Source: Suillus spraguei
Taxonomy: Eukaryota; Basidiomycota; Agaricomycetes; Boletales; Suillaceae
Reading direction: 5' to 3'
Assembly (NCBI GenBank): GCA_016800925.1
Contig: JABCPU010000251.1
Location: 1 to 64,000 of the forward strand
Length of the DNA: 64,000 nucleotides
Position numbers and translations under genes: made by a program. Positions 1 through 12,244 of this stretch are shown piece after piece. Numbering within the stretch: the first letter of the stretch is position 1; every line of letters starts with the position of its first letter. Below the pieces are notes generated by a model, which was given only the letters and a program-made list of their open reading frames with translations, was not told the DNA's origin and did no database searches.

Positions 1-1
1 A

Positions 2-2275
2 AACACAAGACGGGTTTTGATGAAAATACGAAAAGAACATCTGTTCTTGAAACCGGAGAAATGCACCTTTGATGCAGAGGAAGTGGAGTACCTCGGAATG
101 ATAATTCGCCCTGGACAAGTCGCTATGGATACCGCCAAGACTAAGGGAATCTCCGAATGGCCAGTTCTGAAATCTGTAAAAGATGTTTGGTCATTCCTTG
201 GTTTTTGCAACTTCTACCGCACGTTCATTTCCCATTACTCTGATATCGCCCGACCCCTTATCGATTTAACAAAGAAAGATAAGGCCTTTGATTGGTCAAC
301 CAACTGCATGGACACCTTTGAAGAAGTGAAACGATGCTTTACATCCCAACCGGTACTCCGTAACCCTGATCCTTCCCGACAATTTGCTATTGCTACTGAC
401 GCTTCGCTCATAGCAACCAGCGGAGTTCTCTTGCAGACTGATGAAAATGGTGTTTATCATCCATGTGCATATCTCTCACAGTCTTTGAACCCCGCAGAAT
501 GCAATTACCAGATCTTTGACCGGGAACTCCTTGCCGTAATCCGGGCGTTAAATGAATGGCGCCACTATCTTGAAGGAAACCCACATCCCGTCCTGGTATT
601 CACCGACCACAAGAACCTTCTGTACTTTAGAAGTGCACAGAAGCTTACCCGCCACCAAGCACGTTGGCAATTGATTTTATCTATCTATGACATTGAATTG
701 CATCATGTTGCAGGTACTAAATTAGCAGTACCTGATGCACTATCCCGCCGGCCCGACTATAACTCCGGCAAAGATGATAACGAGGACCGGACTCTCCTTC
801 CTGACGCTCTATTCGTTCGCCTTATTGACACCAACCTGAAGGATGTCCTATCATCCTCTGACCCCCTCGACGACCCTGTCTTTAAAACAGCATCTGACGC
901 CCTTGATGGCGTGTGCCTTCCTCCCATGAAGTCGGCACTCTCTGACTGGAAGATTGAGGAGAACGTTCTCTATTTTAAGAATCGTGCCTACATTCCCCCA
1001 GCACACCGTTCCGATATCCTGAAACGGTACCATGATCATCCTACTGCGGGACACCCCGGTAGATTCAAAACTGAAGAACTCGTCAAAAGAGAAGCCTGGT
1101 GGCCTGCTATGGGCTCCTATATTCGGAAATACGTTGAGGGTTGCACCCTTTGTCAGCAAATGAAAGTGGATACACATCCCATTCGCCCCCCGCTTACTCC
1201 AATTCCCTCCTCTGCGACCCGTCCTTTCTCCCAGGTCTCTGTCGATCTTATCACTGACCTCCCTGTCTCTGGAGGCTTTGATAGTATCATGGTCGTGGTA
1301 GATCATGGCCTTACGAAGGGGGTAATTATTATCCCTTGTTTGAAAACCGTCACGTCTGAAGGAATTGCTAAGCTATTTTTGAAACATGTTTACCATCGAT
1401 TTGGACTCCATGACAAAGTTATCTCAGATCGAGGCCCGCAGTTCCTATCACGTTTCTCTAAGGAGCTTGCCTGACTTCTCGATTACATCATTGCTCCATC
1501 TACAGCTTATCACCCTCAGACCGATGGTCAAACGGAAAGGCTTAATCAAGAACTTGAGACATACCTACACATCTATTGCCGCAACAACCCCAAAGATTGG
1601 GTAGAACACCTACCAATCACCGAATTTGTCCACAACCATCGAAAACACAATGCCAGGAATGCATCGCCCTTCTATTTTATGATGGGATATGAACCACGTG
1701 CTATCCCTCACCTTATCCCTGATTCATCCGTCCCCTCAGCAGAGGATCGAGTACGATCCCTCCAGAAGATAAGAGAAGAAGCAATCGCCTGCCATAACAT
1801 TGCAATGCAAACAATGGCCGAACGATCCTGAGGAGATAAATACATCCCATGGAAGATTGGAGATAAGGTTTGGCTATCTGCCGCTAATCTCAGACTTAAA
1901 CTCCCATCAAGAAAACTTGCGCCAAAACAATACGGACCTTTCCCGATCATCGATGTCTTATCTCCCATCACGTTCACACTCAAACTTCCTCCACAGTGGA
2001 AAATTCATCCCACGTTTCACGCATCCGTCTTATCGTCCTATAGCGAAACAGACGTGCACGGTCCGAACTTCCCCGAACCGCCACCTGATATTATCGAAGA
2101 AGAAGAAGAATATGAAATAGAAGCAATTCTTTCCCACAAAGGAACCGGCACTCGCCGACGCTATCTTGTTTCATGGAAAGGATATTCATCGGGAGATAAT
2201 GAATGGCTCCCAGAAAAGAACTTGAAGAACTCCGCTCGAATTCTGAATGCTTATAAAAAGCAGCACTCCCTTTGA
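2..2275 (+). pseudogene. pol fragment: RT end, RNase H, integrase, chromodomain
   Basis: One reading frame runs from the window edge to TGA at 2273, broken by TGA at 1472-1474 and 1829-1831. The order is: RT connection (LFLKPEKCTF, YLGMII); RNase H with ATDAS, a DRELLAVI helix and FTDHKNL; the integrase HHCC zinc finger (about 1030-1160, ending CTLCQQMK); the DDE core with VSVDLITDLP and SDRGPQF; then a C-terminal chromodomain with YLVSWKGYSS and EWLPEKNL. Chromodomains of this class are thought to steer integration to marked chromatin (family knowledge). At both stops the full-length copy has CGA (Arg), so each is one C-to-T change at a CpG. The integrase is therefore split and this copy cannot move by itself. 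Confidence 0.93.
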
Positions 2276-2329
2276 TATCCTTCAGTCAATCAACTCGTAC
2301 TAGCACTTGATCAACTAACACAGTTTCAA

Positions 2330-3793
2330 ATGTCTTTCCCCACTGCATACATCACCCCCGTCACCGTTGCAAACAATGACTCCGACTCCGACGCAGAAAA
2401 CTATGGAACCCTTACCACTGACATCGACAATACTTCCTACATCGAAGCTGCCCTTCTTTGTGAAGGACACACCCTCGAAATCGAAAGAATTCTCACTGAA
2501 AGAGGCGCTTTCCCCACCTTACTCCTCGTCAACATCATACGCACTGCAGCCCTCGTTGAAGCCACTGCCAATGAAACCACAGAAATCATCATCTACCGCC
2601 ATCGTCTCCTTCATCTTCAAAAACGCATTCGTTCTTATGCTATGTTGCTGCTTCCCAATTCTTTAAGAGCATGTTGAAGAAGCTATTCACATCATGGCCA
2701 AACGTCGGGCAGGTGTTGCTCGACCTCCCTCTCCGCAGGAAAATACGCCACTTCCTATTCCAGCACCCTCTTCTTCGCGTATGTATTCTAGTGTTGATGC
2801 CCTTGCTGGCTTATGCACTGCTGTCCAAGAAATCGGACAGCTCACCAACGCGGTTGTCGAAACCATCCAGCAATCAGTCGCTGAAACTAGAGCAGCCGAA
2901 ACTTAGTAGAAGAAGCCATCACTGATCTGCAACAAACACAAGCCGACCTCGTCTCTCCATGAACCCCATCTCCCATCAACAGCCAACCTCATCGCCCTCC
3001 GATATAGTCTCCCATGATCATCCCGCATGGCTATATGAGCCTTGTACAGAAGAACAGTGTAAAGCTGCAAAAAGGTTAGGAATTCCTGTCACCGAATTAA
3101 TAGCACTCGGCCCTCGACTTCGCGATCTTCACATTCATCCTCCCATGTCCATTCCGTCATCATTTGGTCCAATGGATCCTGTCTCGCCAATCCTAGTAAA
3201 AGACTTTGGCATAACTTCCCCTTCTTCTTCTAACGAGCTTCTTGCGATTGCCAATGAGGCACTACCCCTGATCTCCCAACATCAGCATACACACTCTCCC
3301 CTGCCCAGCAGGCGCAGCTCAGGCGTGATAACAACCTTGCCTTAAAACGCATGAAACGGAACAAGGGGAAGAAACCGCCAGATCCACGAGTCCTAAACCC
3401 GTCATCTCACCATCACCATTACACAAGTCCATTTCTAACCCTGACGAAAACATGAAATGCCGCGTCTGTGGACTACTTGGGCATCGCCAGAAGAATTGTG
3501 CGGAATACCAGTGCAAGGTTTGCAGATACTGGTCGCCTACCCATCTATCCATTTATTGTCCCAGATGAGTCAGAACTCCCCCCTTTACATTAACTTGGAA
3601 AGATGACGATTCTACGACGCACTTCATTCTTGGGAAGGCAGCTTGACATGAACGTACTCAAGCAGAAAAAAGGAGAGATTCTAAACGATGTGCTGGTGCT
3701 GAAGAAGCCACATATATGAGGAGTGGATCTTTCACTGATGAGGATTACGAGTATAGTGATGATCCCGTTTATTATGCTAATCAAGATGAGTAA
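2330..3793 (+). pseudogene. retroelement ORF3, degenerate copy 1
   Basis: This lies 54 nt after the pol stop and starts MSFPTAYITPV like the intact 489-aa ORF at 30928. The first 115 codons are open. A small deletion near 2660 then shifts the frame, and a further base loss in the codons after GCAGCC near 2900 creates a stop. The zinc-knuckle region survives near 3450-3565 (CRVCGLLGHRQKNC, then a second Cys/His cluster), ending in a stop shortly afterwards. The tail reaches TAA at 3791, just before the LTR. See the intact copy for function. Confidence 0.85.
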
Positions 3794-3835
3794 AGTCGGT
3801 GACTTTACATGTAAAAAGGGGGTAATGTTACAATT

Positions 3836-4300
3836 GTACGTGCCCCTATTCATTTTCTCTTTGTTCCCTTATTTGTACATCATGTCACATGACTCTGATT
3901 CATATGCTCAACGCATCTGTACTATAGTTGCCTTCCTTATTTGGATACGCACTTACTTTCCCACGCCTCTCTTGGTCCGTGCGCACATATTGGTCTATTT
4001 GAGCACGCTGTACTTGTAGTAGATTCTTTACTTTAATCTTACTGGGTTTTACCTGGAACTTCCTTCACTTAGGTCTCCAACCTAAGTTGTCCTTGAATCG
4101 TCTCTAAGTCTAAGCACTCCTTAGCCTTAGTCTCTATTCTGTAAGAACCTCTCGGACTTATCCTTGAGGCTAGACCCTTGATCATACTCGGAACGCGTTC
4201 CTTGTACTTTCACCTTGTCCTCTTCTGGACATTGTAGAACTTCCCAGCAGACCGACTGTGTCTTTTCACTGTCGCTGGTGATGCCACCCCAGTCGTAACA
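3836..4300 (+). repeat. 3' LTR of chromovirus copy 1
   Basis: It begins TGTTACAATTGTACG and ends GTCGTAACA, the TG..CA ends shared with the 475-bp LTRs at 32431, 55204 and 62348. It is about 465 bp, so slightly shortened. A GGGGGTAA polypurine-like tract lies directly upstream. The ACTTTAATCTT motif that may prime reverse transcription is present near 4030. Confidence 0.92.
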
Positions 4301-5103
4301 AAGGATACCTCTATGACCAGCATCTACTGAACATCATGGAACTTTGTTCTACCTTTCGCATTGCCGAATATTGCTTTCAATACCTTTTCTTCCAGTATTT
4401 TTGCAAAACTATGATCTTGCTCACCGAGCTTCTTAAGTACTTTTTTGTTTATTGTGCCCTTGTTTTCCTTGCATTTTTCTCATACGGCGACTTGGCTGAA
4501 TTGATCATGAATTTGAATATCTTGAAGTGGTGACAGGGTACTGCATGTTACGAGGCTGGGGTAGGGAACTTGATCCTGGGAGTTTTTACTGAACAAACTC
4601 ATACGGTCAAGTGCCCGATCCTGTTGTCGTGTATGAAGAAAGGGCTTCCATCGTCAGTGAGATGCTCCTGAGTTCAGACAGGGTGTACCCTCTGTATCTA
4701 TTCCACGTCAGCACTGGAGAATATTACTGATGATCCAAAGACATCAATGGTAAGTACTAGCTTGATCATTGACAACTCCTGCACCAGTGGAGATGGGTGA
4801 GACATATGCTGTCATGCTGGAATTAGGGTAGAGCCTGTGAGAGTCAACTTGACCCAAATGTAGGGATGGGCAAATGTCCAGGTGCCGGCCTGGTTTTGCT
4901 ATGATGTCGATATCATGAAACAGGGTGACCCGTTCTTTCTATAATAATACAACAGTAGGCTTCAAGCCTCATGTTCTGAGTCAATCAACCTGCAACATGA
5001 TGTTCTTCAAAGGCTTCAAGTTTGGAGCGAATCATTTCAGTATTCGTGGTTTCCTCGCAGCCATTTTCCATCCTATCATGAGTTCTCCTTGTGATGCCCC
5101 AGT
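4301..5103. other. intergenic, no gene recognised
   Basis: Short open frames (65-70 codons) with no recognisable motif, no convincing intron signals and no repeat shared with the rest of the window. It may hold the 5' exons of the decayed gene that follows. Confidence 0.5.
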
Positions 5104-6179
5104 GTGTTCCCAGAGACCAACAGTAAATACAGCGTAGAAGATTGGCGGAGGGTCATCTTGACCAGTGAACTTTCCTCGCAGTGCCGGCTTGACAAAGTCA
5201 TTTTCTGCAAATGCACAAAGGGCAAGGAACACGAGTTCTTGCTCTTCCATTTTCATCATCCTACACAACAAAACGCTGTGGCAGTATTGGTCTCAGACCA
5301 CATCCCTGATCCTACAGACCAGGACACCACCACCACCAACAACAACTGCAGCAATGGCTCATCTTCATCAAGACGCATGCAGTCATCACACATCGTGTCT
5401 CCCTCCATCGGTCTCACTCCTGCATGCGACTCTATATATACTACACCCAACAGCATGCCAACATATCCATATCTATCCACGATGTATGGCAAATACAACC
5501 ACCTCACCAAGCTTGAATTCGCCTCCCCCTGCCCCTCTGCACACCAGTTATCCATCCTATTATCCGTCATAAACCAGTTTTCGCCGGCATATAAGCTATG
5601 CAGTACCAATGCTATTGATATGCCCACACTGTCTGGGAGGTCCTCAAAAGGATATTCCCTAACTGGTCTGAGACCGAAGAGAGCACAGTGCGCTCTACCT
5701 ACCGCAGTGTCAAGATAGACAAAGCAGACAGTGTGAGTGAGATATACCGTTGGTATATTGAGGAGTGGGAAAGAATTGAGGAAGCAGCAACTGATCAGAG
5801 GAGGATAAAGGAGGGAGAGGCGCAGCAGGTAAGTTTCCTCTTAGAATCAGTTGTGCCGTTCACACATTTATCTTTATAGTTGAGGATGGAGGGACGGACT
5901 GAGGGATGGACTGAGGGACAGGCCGAGGAACGGGCTTGATGCCAAGCAGAAATTGAGGAAGCGGTAAGGAGGGCAGAGGAAGAGAAGAGGCAAAGGGAAG
6001 AAGTGGAGGAGCAAGTGAGGTTCTTTCCAGTATTCACTATGCGATTTACTCATCTATTCTCGCAGGTTAGGGAGATGCAAGCAGAAATGGACCAGATGCA
6101 GCTCAGTATGAGCACCATGGAGTGTGATACCGGTGTAGCCATTGTTCTCCTTTCCTCATCATCAACATCCTCATCATGA
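5104..6179 (+). pseudogene. decayed hypothetical protein with coiled-coil tail
   Basis: The N-terminal part contains SSQCRLDKVIFCK and HEFLLFHFHHPT, a pattern I associate with an uncharacterised agaricomycete family, then a Ser/Thr/Asn-rich linker. Near 5600 the frame shifts by one base. Reading on in the next frame restores sensible sequence (WYAHTVWEVLKRIFPNW, then YRSVKIDKADSVSEIY). The tail is Glu/Arg/Lys-rich and predicted coiled coil, over three exons split by introns 5829-5879 and 6015-6065. A TGA interrupts the middle coiled-coil exon near 5938 where CGA (Arg) would fit. The last exon ends at TGA 6177. The 5' end is unknown. Frameshift plus stop argue for a pseudogene; sequencing error at the frameshift is possible. 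Confidence 0.55.
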
Positions 6180-6680
6180 TTAGACTCAATTGCAGCATAC
6201 ATAGAGTGTATCAGAATTGACATTCTCAGAATCTGTTCAATCAACAGGGCTGTTCTTATCGGTAACACGAAAAAAATCCTTTTAGTGATGATATGTTTCT
6301 AGGGGGTCTTGAGCACATGCAAACTATGAACTGCACCTTCAAGTCGATGGTACGGGACCTAAGGCCGTATAGAGTTTAGGGTTCAACATCAAAAGAAACA
6401 CAAGGGAGCACACCACCTTATATAAAATGTGCCATGAGTCTGGATATCAGGCGAGATGTACGAGTGTGTTCTGTCTCAAGCATGCATCTCAACAGATTCT
6501 GCCTACAACCTGTTCCCACTGGGACTGAGTACCGAGTTCTGATTACATTGTCTAGTTTTTACAGTGCATACAAAAGTGGGATCAAGAAACCAATCATTAC
6601 AGTAAAACCACGAACAGCTGGAAGACTCGTGTCAAATTTCGGATGAAAGAATTTTTAGAGAGACACACCCACGACGTAAG

Positions 6681-7485
6681 TCAGACAACGAATGTCTGCC
6701 AATGCTCCTTCGCAAGTGCTTTGAATGTGAGAAAACGCATAAAAGCAACGCGCCTATACTCCGGCGTCTCCATGCCTTCGACGGTTTTGCCCTAAAGAGG
6801 TGACACACTTCACGACCGTTGTTTTAGCTTCGGGATACTGGCCAGTGCAACCGCATTGCTGAGCGCTTCGGTGACAGGGACGAGATAGAAGATAGGTCGA
6901 GTGCCAACCATAGTGATGCACGGAATAGTCATGACATCAAGGGGGGAGTGATCTGAGGATCCGTTTCTCATTGTTGTCTTGATACGCGGCAATCGCTTCT
7001 GCAATGACCTGTGGTTCTGGATAAGACCTACTGAATACGGTTTTGTCATCTTGCAAAACAAGCAAGATCATCGATCGCAGATCGAGCAGACACACATCTG
7101 TTTCGGCAACTCGCGGTTATCGCCACAGATCGTAGTGGGATATTATGACGTGCGTGAGGATTAAGCCACGTTCAACGAAGCCGAGTATCTGAAGAGTTTT
7201 CTGAGCAAACGCGTCAATGAAACTTTCTTGAGTGACATTGGTAGCCAGGTCAAGATGGCCTAGATATTCGAAAACGGCGTCTGAGATATTCTCGTCATTA
7301 AGGCTGGGATTAAGGAGGGATGGATCTACACCCTCCAAGAGCATTCCATGGTTTTGACGAAAAAACTGTTCAGGCGACTGAGGCGTGACGGTGATGTTGT
7401 ATGCCATGAGATCGTTGAAAGTCCAATCACTACCAGACTTTGCAGACCGGATAAGGCGAGCACCGTCAACCATTTGCGATTGCAC
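6681..7485 (-). pseudogene. conserved agaricomycete hypothetical protein, broken
   Basis: Minus-strand reading from 7485 gives about 122 codons (WTFNDLMAYNITVTPQSPEQFF, then VFEYLGHLDLA). After a likely intron near 7100-7130 comes the segment FYLVPVTEALSNAVALA. The C-terminal block EGMETPEYRRVAFMRFLTF and ALAKEHWQTFVV* is intact but in another frame, with at least one small indel near 6790-6830. I recognise this tail as typical of an unnamed protein family common in Agaricomycetes; its function is not known to me. Start is the first Met of the open frame. Confidence 0.5.
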
Positions 7486-7981
7486 CTTTTAGGAGGGAGA
7501 TCAGAGGAATATTTAGAACCCTATGATATTGATGAGCAAAACTCTCTCACCTAAGACCTAGCTGTTTCGTGTTTACTTGAGAGTTGTACAACAAGGGCAA
7601 GGGGCCATCAGCAAAACCCGAATCAGAGTTGTCCGGCAGCTCCTGGGAGGACTCTCACGCCACGTTGCTGACTTCACCCTCGACGCATTGTCATCGGTTG
7701 TCTTACATGACTCTGTGAATGTGTCAAATGTTTTATCAAAAATTATTCGGAGACCAAGAATCTTTGAGTCTTAATAAGCCGTTGCTTTATTGAGCGTCTT
7801 AAGCTTATACTGTCATTACAGGGAGCAGACTCGGAAAGAACGTCACCTCGGGAACAACTGATACGATTCAAAAGTACAATGACGTCCTCGATAGGCTTAT
7901 GCAAAGCTTCTGGGACCAGGTTGCTTCCGATGTAGTCATACCCGTCCATGACATAGCTATACATGTCCATGATATGGGTAA

Positions 7982-8317
7982 GTGTTCGAACGTCCTCGTC
8001 ACTTGGCATATATTCACACCTTTTTAGAAGAAATCGGGCCTCGGCGGTATGATATTGCAGATGGCGCAGGACTAGATACCAGAAAAGAATGCCTTGAAGG
8101 GACGCGCACGGAAATCCTATCCCAGATCACGGACTGGGTCAGCAGCACTGGGGACAACGTTCCAGGCGTGCTGCGGATATCTGGCCCTGCAGGCAAAGAC
8201 AAATCGGCCATCGCCCTTTGGTCGGTGCTCTCTTTGTTGGCGCTCTCTTTGATTGGCGTTCGGGTTCCTGTTCGTGGACGCCAATGTCAAGAAAACACAT
8301 ATCCTACTCTTGATTAA
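7982..8317 (+). pseudogene. NACHT-type NTPase fragment
   Basis: The peptide reads CLEGTRTEILSQITDWV, then VLRISGPAGKDKSAIA. This matches the segment that leads into, and includes, the Walker A loop of fungal NACHT/NLR-like NTPases, which are signalling or incompatibility proteins. The usual loop is GPAGxGKS; here the second-last glycine is Asp (GPAGKDKSA), which should impair nucleotide binding. After the loop the frame loses similarity; another frame gives FLFVDANVKKTH, suggesting an indel. No NACHT Walker B or repeat domain follows, so only the N-terminal edge of such a gene is present. Confidence 0.55.
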
Positions 8318-8798
8318 GGTGCGTCATTCTTGTCTGGTGTGGTCGCTACTTACGTGGCGGCCGTCAGGCCATCGCCCTTTTTAATGCAAATTAACATGAG
8401 GAGGAAATTATGCGTGTCCAAAAATGCTGGAGGGCAAACTGTAACCAGCGAGACCGCCCTTCAGCTCCCACTCACTTACTACGGTCCAAGTGTGAGTGGT
8501 TTTGTTTGCACATTCGTTTCTATGGCCGAAGAAATGTGCTTCAAGATAACTATACATTGTGTACTACACTGATGCCCTCACCTTCCAGATTCCCTCAGGC
8601 AGTGACGGCGCTTGGACTTACGGTGGTCTCACCTCGCCAGCAGCTTCCACTTCCTCTCTAACGTCCTCTCCTACCGTGACATCCTCCACCTTCACCCCAA
8701 CATCATCCTATCTGCATCGTCTTCATCATCCTATCAGTCTACATCTACATCCCCTTCCACCTCTGCAACATCAAATCATTTTTTGAACGCAATTGCCT
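8318..8798 (+). other. low-similarity stretch with Ser/Thr-rich open frames
   Basis: Overlapping short frames, Ser/Thr/Pro-rich from about 8590 to 8780 because of TCC/TCA-rich DNA. No domain recognised; probably debris. Confidence 0.35.
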
Positions 8799-8850
8799 AT
8801 GTCATACTAGGACGACTACAGGGGCGCGGACGAAAGACCGTACACCATAG
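8799..8850 (+). repeat. 52-bp repeat, solitary direct copy
   Basis: Same 52-bp sequence as the inverted ends at 9129-9180 and 12245-12296 (starts ATGTCATACTAGG, ends GTACACCATAG), differing at one or two positions. It lies 330 bp upstream of the left end and in the same orientation. Confidence 0.85.
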
Positions 8851-9128
8851 AATACATAGGTCAAGTTAATAAAATATCATCCCAACCATCCTCGATATTA
8901 GCCTCTTCTCCCTTAAGGTACAAGCCCTTTTCCAGTGCTTAACGCATCTGCCCAGCGCACGTCAGCAAATGCTGACGTGGCTCGAACATATGCGAACGAC
9001 ACCTGAAGGCGCCAGAGTGAGCGGAAAGGAGTGGAGGTACAGGCGAGAGCAGACACACGGCTTGCTAAGTATACAAGTCCCTTTCGTGAACCGTCCATCG
9101 TTGTAGGCGTTCGATGACAGCATCATAC

Positions 9129-9180
9129 ATGTCATACTAGGACGACTACAGGGGTGCGGACGAAAGACCGTACACCATAG
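9129..9180 (+). repeat. left inverted end of the XRN1 unit
   Basis: 52 bp, ATGTCATACTAGG...CCATAG. Its reverse complement is at 12245-12296 with two mismatches. Confidence 0.9.
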
Positions 9181-9181
9181 A

Positions 9182-12100
9182 ATATGTGGACTCGAATTGG
9201 TTCAAAGGAAAGCGGAGCAAACACGTAGAAGAAATGGAACTTGCGCGCATGCGTGCTAAGCTTGGTACAGTTTTCCATTCTTCCTGTCGACAACTAACAA
9301 TTAGTCCATGTTAGTTCTTACGCGCCCTCAACGAGACATTTTTGATCAAGTACAGCAGTTTGTATTGCAAAACCCCAGGAAACCCTCACAGCACCGTACT
9401 GCGGCCCTGACAATGCCTAATACGTTTCCCGCTCGGGAACGGAAGTTCATCAGCACCCTGGCGGAGGAGTTGCATCTGTCGGTTACATGGGATGAGTGCG
9501 ATGAAGAGGATCAAAATCTTGTCACATGGCGGCTCCCAGGATTTTTGGACGAACCCTTGGCAGAAACTGATCCAGAGCAGGCTAACGGAGACAGTAATAG
9601 TGAGAGCGAGTAGGAAGATGTGGAGGAAGATGATGATGAAGGTAGGGCTGCAGTAGATCGAGTGTCAAAGAAATTCGACAAGGCCCCTGTGGTGGATGAT
9701 GAAGAAGGTGAGGGTTTTGACGCACGACATGAACAATCCATCAATGACAAAATGTCCGAATGGAAGAGAGGATATTACAAGGTGCGTCCCTGCCTTGTAT
9801 ACCGTTCGTCAGACCAACCGGTTGCACGACAGGAAACTTGGAATCTCCTATGATGACCCTAAAGAGATGGACGACTTGATATACCGCTACGCAGAGGGTC
9901 TACAATGGGTTATGCACTACTATTACAGTGGGATCGCCTCCTGGGGCTGGTTTTACAATTACCATCACGCCCCGCGGATATCTGGTACTTTTTACATTCC
10001 CTGTCCTCATTGTGCTATGTTCACATTTTCTTCAAGATTTATGCGACCTTGGTGACAAGTCGTTCATGTTCGAGCTGTGTAAACCTTTCCGTCCTTTCGA
10101 ACAACTGATGGGCGTCCTCCCATCTGCAAGCATGGATCATATTCCGATAGCATATCAAGTATGTTCAGTGGCCTGTGTCATGCATTAGACTAATCAACCA
10201 TAGGACCTAATGTACGATCCAAATTCACCGATATTGGACTTTTACCCTCTTGAATTTGAGCAAGACTTAAATGGAAAGAAGCAAGAATGGGAAGCAATCG
10301 TTAAGATTCCCTTTATTGATGAGCAGCGGCTGTTACGAGCAATGAAATGTGAGTAGCAAATTCCGCTTTTTGGTTGTAGTTCGTCATCGTCCCATGTGTG
10401 CAGCTCGAGAACATAGGTTGACCCCAGAGGAACGCCGCCGCAATGTGTTTGGAACCAGTACCAAATTTATCTTCAGTCCTGGAGAGTCCACAGTCTATCC
10501 TTCATCGTTACCGGATTTCTTCCCTCCTATATATCGTTGCACATGTAAGATGGAATCCTTCGACCTTCCAACTCTTGATGGACTCCATCTCGTCCCTGGA
10601 CTATGCGAAGGTGTATGCCTCGGTGCAAAAGCTCTCGCTGGATTCCCTTTGTGGGTACATTACCCCACACAGCACAACTAGGCTTTCACGGTGTCAATGT
10701 ACACGGTTCGTTCCGAAAGCCGCAACAAGTCAATGGCAGTTCACATACAAAATGCTCACGAAAACCGCAAGGTAGAGGATATCGCCCAGGAAATGGTTGG
10801 CAAACGCACTTTCATCGGTTGGCCTTTCTTGCAAGAAGGGCTGGTCACGGCCGTGTCCGATTCATTGTTCAAGTACGAGAAGTTGGTACTCGTGCCTGGT
10901 ACTCCGGCGAAGGTTGTTTCCAATTCGCATTCCCACCAGAGCTTGAGCCATTGGAAGGGCAAAGCTGAGCGGATTGAGACGCTATATTCGAAGAGATGTG
11001 GAGTGATTACTGGTGCACGTCCGTCCGCTAAAAGGTGCGTGCTGGTACTTTATGGATGTCCGCTCTTTACACATTCGTGCAGGTTTGAAACGCTTAGAAT
11101 CAGGCGCATTGGTTAAAGACTACGAAGGACCCGAAAAAGAACTCGAACAAGCCGTCCAGATGGTCATTTCAGAAGTTGCTTCCGAAGATCCCAGGTTCAT
11201 CGAGAAGGATGCTCCACCTCTGTCGGAGGAATTTCCTGACGGAACGAACATTTTCTTTCTTGGCGAACACGCGTATGGTGTGGCTGCTCAGGTGTCTTCA
11301 ACTACTGACAGCGCTTTGTCTGTTGTTCTGGCAGTATGTCACAATGCCCTACCACAATTTATCTTTCTAAATGATCTCGTAGTTCTTCCTTTCAGATAAA
11401 ACGGAGAATAACAAGTTCAAGATTATTGTTGATAGTCGTATTTCACAGCACTACTTGCCATCGTTCAAAGCAGCTTCCACAATCGGAATGTCACCCAGAG
11501 CGCTCTCCAAAATCACGTCAAGCTTCATGGTTCCCTCCGATCATCAAAAGAACAATCTCGGACTGAGCATCAAGTTCGAGGCCAAGGGCTTGAAAGTTAT
11601 TGACTACTCACGGAAGGCTGGTCGTTATTGGGAGTTTAGCGAGAAGGCAGTTGACCTCATTCGTGAATATAAGGTTGGTCCTGTCTGGACCAAGGGGGCG
11701 ACGGTAAGCTGTTGGATTTGCCCGACAATTCCTTGATCTCATCTCTAGGATGATAGATATGGCTCGCGCTACGGACATCTTTGACTTTCACGCTGATGCT
11801 GGGGTCAAGGAAGTAAAGTCGTGGTTCAAATCGAAGGGGGTCCGAGATCTTGAGCCAGTCTCCCTATTCTCGGACAGCCTAGCGAATGTATGGAATCGTC
11901 GTTTATCCCGAGTCACGTTTCATTCAAAACTGTCTTTAGAGCACTGTCAAAGAAATTGAACAGGTTGCCGATGACATCAATAAGAACAGGTCCAAAGCTG
12001 GAATCAAGAAAGCCATTGTGAAGAATATCCCTCGTCACGCAGTTCTAAAACCATCGCACGCTATCTATCGACTCCAGAACCAGCGCTTTGCCTTGGGAGA

Positions 12101-12237
12101 CAGGGTAACTATGGTTCAAGATTCAGGTGGAGTTCCGTTGTCTGCAAAGGGTGTTGTCGTTGGGTTGAATACAAAGTCGATGGATGTCGTGTGGGATGTG
12201 CCATTTATGTCTGGTACAACGCTTGGGGACAAGTAGG
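9182..12237 (+). pseudogene. XRN1: fragment of 5'-3' exoribonuclease XRN1 (Kem1)
   Basis: XRN1 degrades decapped mRNA in the cytoplasm. The fragment starts at WFKGKRSKHVEEMELA and passes FPARERKFISTLAEELHL and the diagnostic GLQWVMHYYYSGIASWGWFY. It continues through FELCKPFRPFEQLMGVLPS, PEERRRNVFGTSTKF and SLPDFFPPI into the D1/SH3-like part, ending VVWDVPFMSGTTLGDK. It thus spans roughly the middle of a 1400-1500 aa protein and lacks most of the N-terminal catalytic block and the C-terminal tail. About ten exons with GT..AG introns are recognisable, e.g. donor at 9780 and acceptor near 9831. A TAG near 9611 interrupts the acidic linker. Truncation at both ends, with breakpoints at the inverted repeats, makes it a captured pseudogene. 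Transcription is possible but unproven. Confidence 0.88.
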
Positions 12238-12244
12238 TGGAACG

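Larger units (their letters stand above)
1..4300 (+). mobile_element. Ty3/gypsy chromovirus copy 1, 3' part
   Basis: The window opens inside the reverse transcriptase of a chromodomain-bearing Ty3/gypsy element. What remains is the RT end, RNase H, integrase, chromodomain, a degenerate ORF3 and the 3' LTR ending at 4300. The order and sequence match the full-length copy at 55204-62822 closely. The copy is dead: pol has two in-frame TGA codons and ORF3 has small deletions. The 5' half lies outside the window, so the target duplication cannot be tested. Confidence 0.93.

Noticed and set aside
851..1306. 151-codon minus-strand ORF, and its twin at 59369-59821
   Set aside because: Antisense shadow of the integrase; appears in both copies only because pol is conserved.
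7743..8009. 88-codon minus-strand ORF before the NACHT fragment
   Set aside because: No recognisable motif and it overlaps plus-strand NACHT-like coding; not enough support.
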